Shown here in pieces: positions 54,338 to 63,541 of a stretch of DNA of 64,000 bases. Below the pieces are notes generated by a model. That model did not search any database, was not told the DNA's origin, and worked only from the letters and a program-made list of their open reading frames with translations. Origin of the DNA: ENR-C587 sp942493235 (GTDB lineage: Bacteria > Bacteroidota > Ignavibacteria > Kapaibacteriales > UBA2268); contig OW818676.1 of the NCBI GenBank assembly GCA_942493235.1, forward strand, positions 3,472,001 through 3,536,000, given 5' to 3'. The position numbers and the translations under genes were made by a program. The stretch's first letter is position 1; each line of letters starts with the position of its first letter.

Positions 54338-54456
54338 GTGATAGTTTTTATACAGCCTCTAAAGCATGGGGTTGATTAGAGAGCGAGATATAAACTGAGG
54401 AAATTTGCAATAGAATAATTGTATTTACACAGCCTCTGAAGCGTAGGGTTAATGGT
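54338..54456. repeat. Two GAGGCTGT ends with GCATGGGG/GCGTAGGG fragments
   Basis: TTTTTATACAGCCTCTAAAGCATGGGGTTGATT and, 80 bp on, TATTTACACAGCCTCTGAAGCGTAGGGTTAAT-like sequences are right ends of the family at 43106 and 52029, each followed by a hairpin half. They lie in the same orientation, so this looks like two decayed copies in tandem. Confidence 0.5.
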
Positions 54457-54628
54457 AAATATTTCATTGCATGAAGAAAATGATATTAGATTTCTGATTC
54501 TTTAATAAAATAATCAATTATAAAATTCGACATTCAAGTAATTAAAACTTAAAATAATCTATATTGATTTTTTAAATTTTAATGATATATTTTATATTTA
54601 TCCTAATTTTTAAATAGTAGGAAGAGCA

Positions 54629-55444
54629 ATGAGTAAGAAAAAAAGTATTATTTTATGGATTACAGCTTTAGTACTTATGTCCGGCGTAGCAATTTATCAG
54701 AGAATGAGCGGACCAAGCTACCCGATTAAAAACAATATTACAATTTCCGGTGTGGACATCAAGTATTCTCTTCCCCGTTCTCACGGAGGAGAAGGAGACC
54801 AGATTATAAAAATATACGCTCCTGTCAAAGATATAAAAGGCTTGATTACATATAAGCGATTTAAAAGTTTTGATACCGCAATCACAGAAATAATGACTAA
54901 TGTAGCTGATACTTTAATAGCTACTCTCCCACATCAGCCTGCTGCAGGAAAGATTCAATACGAAATTAAACTTGTTACAAAAGATGCTCAATTGTTCGAT
55001 TTGCATAATGAGCAAGTAATAATTAGATTTAATAGTGGAGTACCGACTTATATTCTGATTCCTCATATTATTTTCATGTTTGCCGCGTTATTTTTAGCCG
55101 GCAGAGTAGCTTTAGAAGCCGCATATAAAGGAGATAAATTACTAAATCTATCTCTTTGGACTACCGGTATTATGTTTGTAGGTGGTTTGGTATTAGGTCC
55201 CATCGTCCAGTTCTATGCTTTCGGAGAGTTCTGGACTGGTTGGCCCTGGGGGCATGATTTAACAGATAATAAAACTATTGTATCGTTTTTAGTTTGGTTA
55301 TTTGCTCTTTATAAAGTTTATCAAAATAAAAACGCTAATAGATGGGTTTTAATTGCATTTTTTATAATGATTGCTATTTATGCTATTCCGCATAGTGTGC
55401 TCGGCTCTGAAATTGACCATACGGTTATTCAAAAAATCAAATAG
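54629..55444 (+). CDS. Uncharacterised membrane protein with an extracytoplasmic domain
   Basis: 271 residues. One N-terminal membrane segment (7-23) is followed by a soluble, beta-rich region (about 30-135) with SGVDIKYSLPRSHGGEGDQ and IKIYAPVKDIKG, then four membrane segments (about 139-160, 176-196, 217-232, 238-254). Between the second and third of these is a conserved-looking FGEFWTGWPWGHDLTDNK (200-215), rich in Trp, Gly and His. I recognise the layout from FCB-group genomes but know no function. It precedes the fRMsr gene by 8 bp, so the two are co-transcribed. Confidence 0.7.
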   Translation: MSKKKSIILWITALVLMSGVAIYQRMSGPSYPIKNNITISGVDIKYSLPRSHGGEGDQIIKIYAPVKDIKGLITYKRFKSFDTAITEIMTNVADTLIATLPHQPAAGKIQYEIKLVTKDAQLFDLHNEQVIIRFNSGVPTYILIPHIIFMFAALFLAGRVALEAAYKGDKLLNLSLWTTGIMFVGGLVLGPIVQFYAFGEFWTGWPWGHDLTDNKTIVSFLVWLFALYKVYQNKNANRWVLIAFFIMIAIYAIPHSVLGSEIDHTVIQKIK

Positions 55445-55452
55445 GGATTATA

Positions 55453-55917
55453 ATGTTTATTGTAGATAAAACGCGAAATATATCGACAATCGCCGAATCA
55501 ATAATAGCCGGTGAAAAAAGTTTGATAGCAAATATGGCAAATCTATGTTCGATAATTTTTCATTATTATGAAGATTTGAATTGGGCAGGATTTTATTTGT
55601 TTGATGGTAAAGAATTAGTATTAGGTCCATTTCAAGGGCTTCCCGCCTGCATTCGAATTCCTTTAGGCAAAGGGGTCTGTGGCAGAGCCGCTCAGACTAA
55701 TCAAATCCAAAATATTGATAATGTGCATAAATTCGATGGGCATATAGCTTGCGATTCAGCTTCTAATTCAGAGTTAGTAATTCCAATTTTCAAAAATGAC
55801 AAATTAATCGGCGTATTAGATATAGACAGCACTAAATTCGACAGATTTAATTTAGAAATAGCTTATGAACTCAATAAATGTATTGAGCATCTACTATCTC
55901 ATAGCGAAATAAATTAA
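55453..55917 (+). CDS. msrC: GAF-domain free methionine-(R)-sulfoxide reductase (fRMsr)
   Basis: A 154-residue single GAF domain. LNWAGFYLFDGKELVLGPFQG (42-62), CIRIPLGKGVCGRAA (66-80) and HIACDSASNSELVIPI (97-112) follow the fRMsr pattern. C66, C76 and C100 correspond to the three catalytic or resolving cysteines of the E. coli enzyme. It repairs free Met-(R)-O in the cytoplasm using thioredoxin. Its stop codon overlaps the stop of the leftward ATPase gene, so the two are tightly convergent. Confidence 0.93.
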   Translation: MFIVDKTRNISTIAESIIAGEKSLIANMANLCSIIFHYYEDLNWAGFYLFDGKELVLGPFQGLPACIRIPLGKGVCGRAAQTNQIQNIDNVHKFDGHIACDSASNSELVIPIFKNDKLIGVLDIDSTKFDRFNLEIAYELNKCIEHLLSHSEIN

Positions 55918-57992
55918 TTATTTGATAATTCATCAAAGTTCAAATTATTAGAAAGGTCGGATATAGCTTTATAGTACTTTCCGGCTTTTTTAGGATTAAT
56001 TTCGCTTAGTATCATCGCAATATTAGACATAGTAATTAATTTCATCTCAGGGGGGAGCACAAGTGCTTTCTGAGCTGTTTTCCGCAATATAGAATATGCT
56101 TCGTCGGGCTTATGCATTTTATGCTTCAGTAATGCAAAGGAATTCATTATGAAGCATTCTGTAATTTGGTCATCAATTGTTGATAATAATCTAAATGCTT
56201 CCTCGACATCAGAAATTGCAGAATGATAATCAGATAGTTCGGTTTTAATTCTTACCATCAATGCTAAAAGCTGAGATTTCTCTGATACACTTAATTCATC
56301 GCCATGAGTGTTAAGAAAAGTAGTTGCTCTATCTAATGCAATCGATAATTTCCCTGAAATAAAATCTTCTACAATTGCTCGACGGATAGTTACAAAATCA
56401 ATCTTTTGAACAATCTCTGCCTGCTCTTTGTCGCCTTCGATTGTATCTTCATCATTAAAAGAAAATCTATCCCAATTAACAGTCATCAGCTTCTGGAAAG
56501 CAATATTCTGTGGGCTTAGGTCAGGAATCTTATCCCCGGTTTCTTCGTCATTCCGAACTTCTATCATTTCTTTAAATGTCTGATATACCGAATTGACAAC
56601 ATCGGCATTACCAAGCTCTTGAGCATTTTCAGCAGATTTCAAAAGCATATTCTTTGCTGTTAATTCATCACCGCTTTCTGAGCTGTGTGCTGCTAAATAC
56701 GGTGCAATTTGATTTTTAATATCGTCGTTAGTTGCCTGCTCGTATTTGAGCTGTAGAAGTGCTGCTATCTGCCCGTGAAGAGCTATATCTTCTTCATACT
56801 CAAGAGTATTTTGAAAATACGTATGATAGAATGCCTGAGTAAACTCATAAACTGTTGTTTTTACCCCATAACGAACTCTGGCACCTACACTCCTAATCAC
56901 ACCGGTTTTCTGCTGAAGATTTCTAAGTCTCTTAATAGTAGATAAAATATCCAAATTAAGTAGGCTCGATACAATTGTAGCAGTAAACTCTCTGCCTTCT
57001 GAACTGCAGACGGCTAATGTATTTCTTTCTTCTTCGCTAACTAACTCCAATACTTGAGAAAAAGCCGCATTTAAAGTAGTAGGTAGAAATCTATCGTCAA
57101 TTTTAGTATCATCTAAACTTCCGTCTTTATTGACCGGAGGGTATTTTTGGAAATATTTCAAATATTCGGTTACTACTGCCGGAATACCCATAGAGCGATT
57201 CATTAACCAATTCTCAAGTCCGGAATTTAGCTTTATCGACTGGAGATATTGAGGAATTAATTCTTTAATCTGTGAAATAGTAAATGGGTCTAAATCAATT
57301 GAATTAAAAATAGATTTATTCTGGCTATATTGCTTCACAAATGAATATAAAGGAGTACCTTTGCTCTCTAATACGCTATTTTGATAAGATATAACTATTA
57401 GTAAAGGATTAAATTCGATTTGATCGGCTAATATGCTTAAAAGCTCCACCGATTGAGCATCGCAATAGTGCATATTATCTAAAAATAATACTAAAGGAGC
57501 TTTGCTGGCAAGAGACATTATAGAATCAAAATATTCTGCCGCCGCAGACGAAGCCTTTTTCAAATTTTCAGATGACTTTTCTTTTTTAAATTGTCGATAA
57601 TCCTTAGATAATTCCTTGACTGCATAAAACACATCGCCGGCAATCGGTATCGAAGCCAGCATAGTCATTCCTATGTTAAAAGCAAATTTCTTTTCAGCAT
57701 TACTGTTACTTTTTCTCAACAATTCTTCAATTGCCCGCGTAAATGGTAATAATGGCTGAATCTTGCCTAATTCCAGATTGCCTATCGGGGATTGATTGTC
57801 CACCATTGCATTACTGATAGATGAACGTTGAGTACAATCTTCATCAAACTTACTTAGTAATGTAGTCTTACCCATGCCTGATTCACCGGACACCGCAAGG
57901 ATGGAACCATGCCCTTTTATGGCATTATTAAGTAATTCCTTGAATACTTTATAATATTTTTCAATTCCTACCGCAACTACATTTGTACTCAT
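55914..57992 (-). CDS. STAND-like regulatory ATPase with C-terminal helical repeats
   Basis: 692 residues from the ATG at 57992, which has a GAGGATT ribosome site; a TTG five codons upstream is less likely. The P-loop ILAVSGESGMGKTTLL is at about 31-46 and Walker B LVLFLDNMHYCD at 167-178. It is followed by a winged-helix-like region (about 320-400) and a C-terminal array of TPR-like helices (about 440-680, such as ALDRATTFLNTHGDELSVSEKSQLLALMVRIKT). This is the layout of AAA_16/STAND signalling ATPases, which are usually regulators. No cyclase, DNA-binding or effector domain is recognisable at either end. Neither a target nor a defence partner lies nearby. Confidence 0.78.
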   Translation of the reverse strand: MSTNVVAVGIEKYYKVFKELLNNAIKGHGSILAVSGESGMGKTTLLSKFDEDCTQRSSISNAMVDNQSPIGNLELGKIQPLLPFTRAIEELLRKSNSNAEKKFAFNIGMTMLASIPIAGDVFYAVKELSKDYRQFKKEKSSENLKKASSAAAEYFDSIMSLASKAPLVLFLDNMHYCDAQSVELLSILADQIEFNPLLIVISYQNSVLESKGTPLYSFVKQYSQNKSIFNSIDLDPFTISQIKELIPQYLQSIKLNSGLENWLMNRSMGIPAVVTEYLKYFQKYPPVNKDGSLDDTKIDDRFLPTTLNAAFSQVLELVSEEERNTLAVCSSEGREFTATIVSSLLNLDILSTIKRLRNLQQKTGVIRSVGARVRYGVKTTVYEFTQAFYHTYFQNTLEYEEDIALHGQIAALLQLKYEQATNDDIKNQIAPYLAAHSSESGDELTAKNMLLKSAENAQELGNADVVNSVYQTFKEMIEVRNDEETGDKIPDLSPQNIAFQKLMTVNWDRFSFNDEDTIEGDKEQAEIVQKIDFVTIRRAIVEDFISGKLSIALDRATTFLNTHGDELSVSEKSQLLALMVRIKTELSDYHSAISDVEEAFRLLSTIDDQITECFIMNSFALLKHKMHKPDEAYSILRKTAQKALVLPPEMKLITMSNIAMILSEINPKKAGKYYKAISDLSNNLNFDELSNN

Positions 57993-58227
57993 AATCCTCG
58001 TAAGCAATGATATAAAAACTTAAATTTATCAATATTTTATTTAAATTCAAAATTATATTTTTTATTAGCAGTTTTTAGATTCTTTATAAAATAATGCCTG
58101 ATATTATTTCTTACGTGAAATAGGACAAATCATATCTCGGCGTACAGCTAAAGAACCTGTGTAAAAATCGAAATTATTCATTTATCTTCACAAGAAGTTG
58201 TCTAATAAATTATAATTTTGTCAAATC

Positions 58228-58305
58228 GTCATTCAGAGTGTAACAAAGAATCTGGAATTATCAACATTTAGCTTTGTCTGGATTCTTCACTTCGTTGCTA
58301 ATGAC
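58228..58305. repeat. GTCATT hairpin element, third copy
   Basis: GTCATTCAGAGTGTAACAAAGAATCTGGA and TCTGGATTCTTCACTTCGTTGCTAATGAC form the arms with the ATCAACATTTAGCTTTG loop. The left arm carries the sequence variant found on the right arm of the 39210 copy, so the element is inserted in the opposite orientation. An AACCTGTGTAAAAAT end lies 75 bp to the left (58151). Confidence 0.8.
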
Positions 58306-58312
58306 AACTTTT

Positions 58313-58352
58313 ACAAAAAAAAAACAACCCACAGGTAAAATCCCATGGGTTG
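58313..58352 (-). terminator. Terminator after the OmpA-type gene
   Basis: On the minus strand CAACCCATGGG pairs with CCTGTGGGTTG (one mismatch) and is followed by a run of about nine T. It lies about 30 bp past the stop. The gap 58008-58382 holds otherwise only repeats. Confidence 0.8.
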
Positions 58353-58382
58353 ATTTAAACTCTTTTAAAATTTAATAAAAAT

Positions 58383-59567
58383 TTATTTTGTTCTAACGAA
58401 TTCAACTCTGCGGTTTTTCTGTTTATTTTCGTCGCTTGTATTTGGTGCTATTGGTTCATTAGGTCCTGCACCACGAGTTTTTAAACGATCTGCACTAATA
58501 CCACGAGTAACTAACCAAGTTTTAACTGATTCGGCACGCTCTTTTGAAAGCTGAATATTCATATTTATATCGCCGACGTTATCAGTATGACCAACGATCT
58601 CAAATTCCGTACCGGACATTTTCTGCATAGCTTTCAATGCGTTATTTAGTATTCTTTCTGATTTAGGAGTAATTTCGGATTTTCCTGTAACGAATTCGAT
58701 GCCATTTAATACTAATTTTTCATTAAGGCTAATATTCATAATATCATCGTCAGCATCTAAAGGATTAGCTTCATTTCTAACTTCTACACCATCTTTAATA
58801 CCGCCTTTATCTGTATCAGGGTCTAAAGGATTTGATTTAGTTACATTTACTTCTTCACCGTCTATTAGACCATCGTTGTCAGTATCAGGATTTTTCGGGT
58901 CTGTGCCTATTTTAGCTTCTTCGTCATTTGTTAAACCGTCGCCGTCATCATCTTTTACAAATGTATATACATTAAAATGAACACCAAGCCTTGTAAACCA
59001 GTTTCCATCTTTTACATCATCATAAATAGGATTTAAATCATCTGTCATTGAGAAATTATACCCAAAATTAAAATCAAAAGAGGTAGTTGTATTTAAGTCA
59101 TATTTCAGACCTAAAGCTAAAGGAATACTCATAGTAGTTCCGCTACCGCCTTTACCAGTAGCAGCAGTATTGATTGTATCCTCGTCTAATTCGTCAACTT
59201 TAAAAAACATAGCACCTACACCTACTAAAGCATAAGGAGTCCATTGAGTATTCTTTGTGAATTCATAACGCAACCTTAGCTCAGGAGTAATCATAGTTGA
59301 TTTGTAGTGAAAATAATCAGACTCTTCACTGGTGCCGTTTGTATAATATGTAATTGCAATTTCAGGAGTAAACCCTTCGGCTATTCCGTTATTAAATAAA
59401 CCATAAATTCCAAATAATGGACCTAATGCTCTATCGCCGGGTTTTGATTCGTTTACTGCACGAGTTAAACCTACTCCAACGCCAATAGCAATACTTTTGT
59501 CTGCTGCTTGTAAACTAAGACCTGTCAACAAAAATAATACTAAAAAACATTTTGTAAATAATTTCAT
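58383..59567 (-). CDS. OmpA-family outer membrane protein with thrombospondin type 3 repeats
   Basis: 394 residues. A signal peptide (1-21, ...SLQAAD) is followed by an N-terminal beta-barrel of about eight strands (about 24-200, aromatic ends such as FDFNFGY). A Ca-binding thrombospondin-type-3-like linker (206-275) with DDDGDGLTNDEE, DTDNDGLIDGEE and DTDKGGIKDGVE comes next. The C-terminal OmpA peptidoglycan-binding domain (about 283-394) contains EIVGHTDNVGD (323-333) and LSKERAESVKTWL...RLKTRGAGPNEPI...NRRVEFV. It should anchor the outer membrane to the cell wall. Monocistronic. Confidence 0.92.
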   Translation of the reverse strand: MKLFTKCFLVLFLLTGLSLQAADKSIAIGVGVGLTRAVNESKPGDRALGPLFGIYGLFNNGIAEGFTPEIAITYYTNGTSEESDYFHYKSTMITPELRLRYEFTKNTQWTPYALVGVGAMFFKVDELDEDTINTAATGKGGSGTTMSIPLALGLKYDLNTTTSFDFNFGYNFSMTDDLNPIYDDVKDGNWFTRLGVHFNVYTFVKDDDGDGLTNDEEAKIGTDPKNPDTDNDGLIDGEEVNVTKSNPLDPDTDKGGIKDGVEVRNEANPLDADDDIMNISLNEKLVLNGIEFVTGKSEITPKSERILNNALKAMQKMSGTEFEIVGHTDNVGDINMNIQLSKERAESVKTWLVTRGISADRLKTRGAGPNEPIAPNTSDENKQKNRRVEFVRTK

Positions 59568-60100
59568 AGCTCACCTCTGATTTGTGATTATAATAGTTAA
59601 TACTGATTTGTAAACGAGACGAATTTTATTATATTGGATAAATTTAAAGCAGACGTATCAATATGAGCATATTCTAATTTATATTTCAAATTTCATATCT
59701 AATGATTTTCAATTGTTTCGATAATTCGCTTATCATTAATATATTTAATTATAATCAAACAATTCAATGTATTTTCATAATAAAATATTTTAGCTTATTT
59801 TTAAAATTTCAATTTCAAAAATAATTTTTATATATATTCAATTGCTATCAGTTATTTTGCTCTTTAATAGTATTTGTAGTATCTCTTTTTTGGGGCAATA
59901 TACTTTTTCAATTTAATTTAATAAATATACATATATTAATACGATGTTATTTTATATAAATATCTCCATTATTTTCCGAGGTTCTATGAGTACAACTAAA
60001 ATAGCGAATTATAAATCGGATTAATAACGAAAACCTTCCGAAAATAAATTTCCGAAAGGTAAATATAAAAGCATACCAATTTTAAGTTATTTTAAAAATA
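59568..60100. other. A/T-rich spacer between ompA-type and fmt genes
   Basis: No gene visible. The left part should contain the promoter of the OmpA-type gene. The right end holds the imperfect hairpin at 60033-60060 (ACCTTCCG...CGAAAGGT with T-rich minus-strand exit), which may double as the fmt terminator. Confidence 0.5.
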
Positions 60101-61036
60101 TTATGCTTCAAACATTCCTTCTTTATCTCCGCGATATCCATTAATGAAGTCTTGAATGCTTTGAGCTTTTTTGCCAGGTAATTGAATTTCTTTTAGCAAT
60201 ACTTCATGAGATTTAGTATTAACTATAAAGGCATCTTTAGTAATTTTCCATCTTCCGGGTCTGCTCACGGCGGCATCTAACAATTCAGCTCTATATATTT
60301 TAAATCTATTAGCATGCCAAGTAGTCCATGCTCCCGGAGTAGGAGATACTCCATGAATAAAGTTAATAATATTCTCTGCCGAATCATTCCAATTGATTTT
60401 GCAATCGTCGGAAAAGATTTTCGGAGCCGGACTAGCTTTACTTATATCTTGAACCATAATAGTATAACCGCCTTTAATCAGAGTCTCGACAGTCTCAACA
60501 GCTAAATCGGCTGATATATCCATCAGTTTATGATACATATCGCCAAAGCTTGCATATTCGGGTATTGGCATTTCTCGCTGCAATAATATATCGCCGGCAT
60601 CGACAGTTTTATTCAATATGAACGAGGTTAATCCGGTTACCTTTTCGCCTTTGATAATTGCATGATTTATTGGAGCTGCTCCTCTAAATTTAGGTAGTAA
60701 ACTCCCATGAATATTAAATGATGCAATCTTAGCAAGTGAATATACTTCTTCAGGTAATATTCTAAATGCAATTACTACTATAATATCAGGATTAATATTT
60801 TTTATAGCTTCAATAAATTCGGAGTCTTTCATTTTAATCGGCTGTAATACAGGCAACCCAAGCTCCAGAGTAGTTGTTTTGATGATAGAAGGGAGTACCT
60901 TTTTGCCCCTGCCCTGCTCCTTATCGGGAACAGTAACAACGGCAGAAACAGTGTAAAGTTCATTTAATTTTTTAAGTGCAGGTACTGCAAATTCGGGCGT
61001 TCCCATATAAACGATTTTGATATTCTTATTTTCCAT
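60101..61036 (-). CDS. fmt: Methionyl-tRNA formyltransferase
   Basis: A 311-residue enzyme that transfers a formyl group from 10-formyl-THF to Met-tRNA(fMet). YMGTPEFAVPALKKL (10-24), the catalytic region FNIHGSLLPKFRGAAPINHAIIKGE, DAGDILLQ and the C-terminal domain (about 210-305) are all present at normal length. The ATG overlaps nothing, and the gene stands alone rather than next to def, its frequent partner. Confidence 0.95.
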   Translation of the reverse strand: MENKNIKIVYMGTPEFAVPALKKLNELYTVSAVVTVPDKEQGRGKKVLPSIIKTTTLELGLPVLQPIKMKDSEFIEAIKNINPDIIVVIAFRILPEEVYSLAKIASFNIHGSLLPKFRGAAPINHAIIKGEKVTGLTSFILNKTVDAGDILLQREMPIPEYASFGDMYHKLMDISADLAVETVETLIKGGYTIMVQDISKASPAPKIFSDDCKINWNDSAENIINFIHGVSPTPGAWTTWHANRFKIYRAELLDAAVSRPGRWKITKDAFIVNTKSHEVLLKEIQLPGKKAQSIQDFINGYRGDKEGMFEA

Positions 61037-61587
61037 AATTTCCTCAAATTATTATTTGTTGCCGTTAGTAAACGGATATATAATATTTTCCTTTATGTAT
61101 CAGATATTTAGAGCTAATTTCAAAACCCTGTTACTAAACATAAGCGGGAAAATATGGGTTTTAATAGTTTTTCTAATTTAAATTTTACTTCAATCAAAAC
61201 AAATATAATGAATTAATTTCGATTTAGCAAGAAAAAGATAAAGAAATGGCTATTAGACCATTCTCCCACTTTTAAGTCTATAATTTTATTATTACATTTC
61301 TATGATACAAAATGTTTGGCTTTTACACCATTCCTCAGTGCGGGACTACGTAATTAGTAATCAGATATGGCATATCTAAGGAAATATATTTGGTAATTAA
61401 CCCCGATCCTTAACTACCATTTCCGCCCACCTAACCACAAAAAAAAGAACCACCCCGTCATCGCTTCGCGATGCCACCCCTCCATTGGATGGGAATTTTA
61501 AGAAATAGCAGTTAAACATTTGCCTTTTTCATCAATACATAATCTTTAAGCCCTCCCCATGGGTAGGGTTTGGGTGGGGTTGAAAGA

Positions 61588-61640
61588 TTTTCGCCACCAG
61601 CCATCAGCCTTACTACGCAGAGCGTAGTAAGGAGGCGAAA
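61588..61640. repeat. Long hairpin in an array of palindromic fragments
   Basis: TTTCGCC...GGCGAAA encloses a perfect 11-bp stem CCTTACTACGC/GCGTAGTAAGG with a 3-base loop. Left of it, at 61452-61490, lies CACCCCGTCATCGCTTCGCGATGCCACCCC, a type of repeat seen in many bacterial genomes. The gap 61037-61862 holds these plus a C-rich tract and a copy of AACATCTAACAATGTTGG at 61668. I see no gene. Confidence 0.6.
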
Positions 61641-61693
61641 GGGAATCCCACTTTCATTCTACCAATATTCAACATCTAACAATGTTGGAAGAA

Positions 61694-61766
61694 AAAAACA
61701 ACTTCCCTATCCCCTAACCCCTAACCCCAATCTCCTATCCCCTATCCCCGAACCCCAATTCCCACA
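61694..61766 (-). repeat. G-rich (GGGGATA/GGGGTTA) tract upstream of the terminase
   Basis: On the minus strand this is a series of at least seven G-runs spaced by TTA, ATA, ATT or TTC, for example GGGGTTAGGGGTTAGGGGA. It resembles telomere-like repeats and should be able to form intramolecular G-quadruplexes. It ends about 100 bp before the terminase start, and the unit is shared with 49519-49549. Confidence 0.75.
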
Positions 61767-61862
61767 TAAAATAGCGAAGTGCTCATTTTTTCAAAACCAT
61801 TTCCTTTCTATTCAATTATTAATTTCTATTATTGCTATTTTATTATATTGAAAGAAATTCAA

Positions 61863-63269
61863 ATGAATGATAAAAATGAGAATATAATGCTTAGCTTGTC
61901 TATAGGTAGTTTTGCAAAAATAATTACAGAGGGGAAATTCCTATATCCGGCTCATATAGCACTATTAGATGATATTTTAGTTTCTACTACTATTAATCAA
62001 AATAAAAAAATAATGATAAATATGCCGCCTCGCCACGGTAAATCTGAATTTATATCGAAATATTTTCCGGCTTGGTTTCTGCTGAATTTTCCTGACAAAA
62101 GAATAATACTTACTTCTTATGAAGCTCATTTTGCACAATCTTGGGGCAAAAAAGTCCGCGATATAATTGATGAATTCGGGCACTATTTCGGTATATATTT
62201 AGATCCGGCTATGAATTCCACTTCCAGTTTTGCAATTAAAAATCATACCGGCTCAATGAACTGCGTAGGAGCAGGAGGAGCTATCACCGGTAAAGGAGCG
62301 GATATAGTCATTGTTGACGACCCTATTAAAAATGATGCAGAGGCAAACAGCGAAACTATTCGCGAAAATATTAGGCAATGGTTCAAGTCAACCGTATTTA
62401 CCCGATTAGAGCCATCTGCATCGATAATAATGATAATGACACGCTGGCACGAAGACGATATTTGCGGTAGCTTGCTGGCGGAAGATTCTAAAAAGAAAGA
62501 ATGGGCTCATATTAATTTACCCGCTATTGCTCAAGCTAATGACCCACTCAGCAGAGACATCGGTACGGCTCTCTGGAGAGAGCGTTTCGATGAAAGTAGG
62601 CTCTCCGAAATCCGAGAGTCAATTGGTGAATACTGGTTTTCGGCTTTGTACCAACAGCAACCCTCACCCGCCGGAGGTGGAATTTTCAAAAGTAAACATT
62701 TTAAATATTATACTCAGGATATGAATTACTATCTCTTTGATAATTTCAAAAAGGTCAATTGTAATGAATTGAAAATATTCATGACTATCGACTTAGCCGC
62801 AACTGCCAAGGAAAGCTCCGACTATACAGTGATTCTTACTTTCGGAGTAAGCTCTGATACCGATATTTTTATTCTTGACATAGTGCGTGAAAAATTCGAA
62901 TCTTTAAGACATGCAGAAGTAATCATTGATGCTTATAATAAATGGCATCCATTACTTATAGGCATTGAAAGCGTACAATATCAAATTTCTTTAGTAAATG
63001 AATTGATGCACCGCGGATTGCCGGTCAAAGCATTAAGACCAAATAAAGATAAACTTAGTCGCTCGCTCTCTATGCAGTCCAAGATGGAAATCGGCAAAGT
63101 CTATTTCCCGAAGTATTCGGCGTGGTTAAGCGATTTCGAGAATGAATTATTATCTTTTCCGAATGCAAAAAATGACGACCAAGTAGATTGCTTTGCTTAT
63201 ATTTCAAATATTTTAGAGCCTATTTCTGAAGCTTTACCGGTCGGACTAAAAGGAAAATTTAAGAAGTGA
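61863..63269 (+). CDS. Phage-type terminase large subunit, isolated
   Basis: 468 residues from the ATG at 61863; an in-frame ATG 84 bp upstream gives an A/T-rich, unlikely extension. The ATPase half has Walker A MPPRHGKSE (54-62), Walker B IVIVDDPIKN (148-157) and the coupling motif TRWHEDD (193-199). The C-terminal nuclease half has FMTIDLAATAKESSDYTV (first acidic residue), IGIESVQYQ and NDDQVDCFAY (last acidic residues), an RNase H-like fold. In phages it packages DNA into proheads. Here the neighbours are fmt and an exported protein, and no small terminase, portal or capsid gene appears before the window ends. It may be a domesticated or remnant gene. All motifs look intact. Confidence 0.88.
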   Translation: MNDKNENIMLSLSIGSFAKIITEGKFLYPAHIALLDDILVSTTINQNKKIMINMPPRHGKSEFISKYFPAWFLLNFPDKRIILTSYEAHFAQSWGKKVRDIIDEFGHYFGIYLDPAMNSTSSFAIKNHTGSMNCVGAGGAITGKGADIVIVDDPIKNDAEANSETIRENIRQWFKSTVFTRLEPSASIIMIMTRWHEDDICGSLLAEDSKKKEWAHINLPAIAQANDPLSRDIGTALWRERFDESRLSEIRESIGEYWFSALYQQQPSPAGGGIFKSKHFKYYTQDMNYYLFDNFKKVNCNELKIFMTIDLAATAKESSDYTVILTFGVSSDTDIFILDIVREKFESLRHAEVIIDAYNKWHPLLIGIESVQYQISLVNELMHRGLPVKALRPNKDKLSRSLSMQSKMEIGKVYFPKYSAWLSDFENELLSFPNAKNDDQVDCFAYISNILEPISEALPVGLKGKFKK

Positions 63270-63340
63270 TTTTTTGTATTATTATTTAAATTTCAACATC
63301 TGTAATACTTTGTGTAATATCATTTGTTAAAATTGTAGCA

Positions 63341-63360
63341 CCCGACGGTTAACCGTCGGG
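63341..63360. repeat. 20-bp perfect palindrome of the CCCGACGGTTAACC family
   Basis: CCCGACGGTT/AACCGTCGGG is fully self-complementary. It is followed by TTGATATGGGTTAA, the same right neighbour as in the copies at 14263-14282 and 43229-43252. In the gap 63270-63541 it is the only structure I see. Confidence 0.7.
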
Positions 63361-63541
63361 TTGATATGGGTTAATATTATCATTTAATATTCCAATATTT
63401 TATTTCAAATAGCAAATGATATTATTAAGCGTTATGCTGAAACCATAGGCTTTTGCTACATATTAAATTTAATAGTGTAACCTTTTTTATCCTTAATGTG
63501 TCTTTATTACGTAATTGTCAAATCGTACATTAGGAATTATT

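Noticed and set aside
57993..58007. TTG start of the STAND-like ATPase
   Set aside because: The ATG at 57992 has a GAGGATT site at good spacing, while the TTG has none.
61779..61862. Upstream start for the terminase
   Set aside because: The extra 28 residues are Phe/Tyr/Ile-rich translation of A/T-rich DNA. The ATG at 61863 gives a normal terminase N-terminus.
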